Origin: Prorocentrum cordatum
Taxonomy: Eukaryota > Sar > Dinophyceae > Prorocentrales > Prorocentraceae
Direction: 5' to 3'
NCBI GenBank assembly: GCA_963575745.1
Contig: CAUYUJ010000192.1
Location: forward strand, 224,360 to 288,359
DNA length: 64,000 nt
Within the stretch, counting starts at the first letter, position 1; each line of letters begins with the position of its first letter. Made by a program: the position numbers and the translations under genes. Below, piece by piece: positions 63,131 to 64,000 of the stretch. Under the pieces are notes generated by a model. It saw only the letters and a program-made list of their open reading frames with translations, was not told where the DNA came from and searched no databases.

Positions 63131-64000
63131 GATGCCTCAGCCTGCCTCAGTTTCAGCCTCAGCCTCAGCCTGCCTCGGCTTACCTCAGCCTCAGCCTCAG
63201 CCTGCCTGGGCCTCGGCCTCAGCCTGCCTCAGCCTCAGCCTCAGCCTGCCTCGGCCTCAGCCTGCGTCAGCCTCAGCCTCAGCCTGCCTCAGCCTCAGCC
63301 TGCATTAGCCTCAGCCTCAGCCTCAGCCTCAGCCTCAGCCTCAGCCTCAGCCTCAGCCTGCCTCGACTTGCCTCAGCCTCAGCCTCAGCATGCCTCGGCC
63401 TCAGCCTGCCTCGGCCTCAGCCTGCCTCAGCCTCCCCTCCTCCCCCCCCCTTCCCCCCCCCATTCAGCCTCACCTTGTCTCAGCTTCGGCCTGCCTCGGC
63501 CTCAGCCTCAGCCTCAGTCTCAGCCTCAGCCTGTCTCGGCCTGAGCCTGCCTCGGCCTCAGCCTCAGCCTGCCTCAGCCTCAGCCTGCCTCAGCCTCAGC
63601 CTCAACCTGTCTCAGCCTCAGCCTGCCTCAGCATCAGCATCAGCCTCAGCCTCAGCCTCAGCCTGCATCAGCCTCAGCCTCAGCCTGCCTCAGCCGCCGC
63701 TTGCCTCAGCCTCAGCCACAGCCTCAGCCTCAGCCTCAGCCTGCCTCAGCTCCAGCCTCAGCCTCAGCCTGCCTCGGCTTGCCTCAGCCTCAGCCTCAGC
63801 CTGCCTCGGCCTCAGCCTCAGCCTCAGCCTGCCTCAGCCTCAGCGTCAGCCTCTCAGCCTCAGCCTGCATCAGCCTCAGCCTCAGCCTCAGCCTCCTCAG
63901 CCTCAGCCTCAGCCTGCCTCAGCTCCACCTCACCTCGCTGCCTCGGCTTTCACTCAGTTCTCCTCACCTCAGCCTCAGGCCTCGGCCTCAGCGTCAGCCT
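63130..64000. repeat. CCTCAG hexamer array, running off the window
   Basis: CCTCAG hexamers with regular CTGCCTCAG and CTGCCTCGG variants for about 870 bp; continues beyond the window end. Confidence 0.9.

Noticed and set aside
1-64000. Dinoflagellate spliced-leader relics
   Set aside because: GGCTCAAG occurs (for example 13734 and 48165), but without the preceding CATTTT of the leader, so no relic can be claimed.
1-64000. CRISPR array
   Set aside because: The many tandem repeats lack unique equal-length spacers between identical repeats, and no cas-like gene is present.

Overview
The window looks like a non-coding-rich piece of a large nuclear genome, most probably from a dinoflagellate. 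The evidence is the GC-rich composition, the abundance of simple repeats and degenerate minisatellites, three LINE-type retrotransposon remnants with an apurinic-type endonuclease, FMDD/FADD reverse transcriptase and C2H2 fingers, a Helitron with OTU, Rep and helicase domains, and a multi-exon gene with thrombospondin type-1 and VWA domains whose introns do not resolve to plain GT-AG. The lineage is an inference and I cannot name a species. No rRNA, tRNA, CRISPR, operon or bacterial promoter was seen.

Layout. 137-1006 (+) is the C-terminal tail of one LINE. 2036-7001 (+) is a second, nearly full but decayed LINE (endonuclease, linker, RT, C2H2 fingers, C-terminal domain), followed by an ~800-bp CTC microsatellite. 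7.5-20.9 kb is repeat territory: microsatellites, minisatellites and at least four foldback (MITE-like) elements. 20.97-25.88 kb (-) carries the one host-like gene, an at least five-exon TSP1/VWA protein. 26-32.4 kb is again repeats, with more MITE-like elements, long ACG arrays, degenerate satellites and hairpin-bearing repeats. 32.45-43.7 kb (-) is a Helitron: OTU protease-like domain, Cys/His-rich region, Rep with HUH and two-tyrosine motifs, SF1 helicase, Cys-rich tail. 44.98-47.17 kb and 50.13-51.0 kb (-) hold unrecognised coding-like frames. 48.06-49.87 kb holds three different tandem arrays. 54.41-57.15 kb (-) is a second, partial Helitron copy, about 99% identical to the first over 2.0 kb and flanked by ~340-bp direct repeats. 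58.48-61.64 kb (+) is a third, AT-richer LINE. 62.87-64.0 kb ends the window in tandem arrays.

Functionally, the LINEs and the Helitron are mobile elements in decay: each shows stop codons or frameshifts, except that the partial Helitron copy keeps an open helicase C-terminal frame. The TSP1/VWA gene is the only candidate cellular gene with clear domains. Repeats worth attention are same-orientation arrays of a GGCCCCARGA decamer at seven loci, one inside an intron of that gene, and five foldback families that could be non-autonomous DNA transposons. Four homopolymer-rich stretches that interrupt reading frames may be assembly artefacts.
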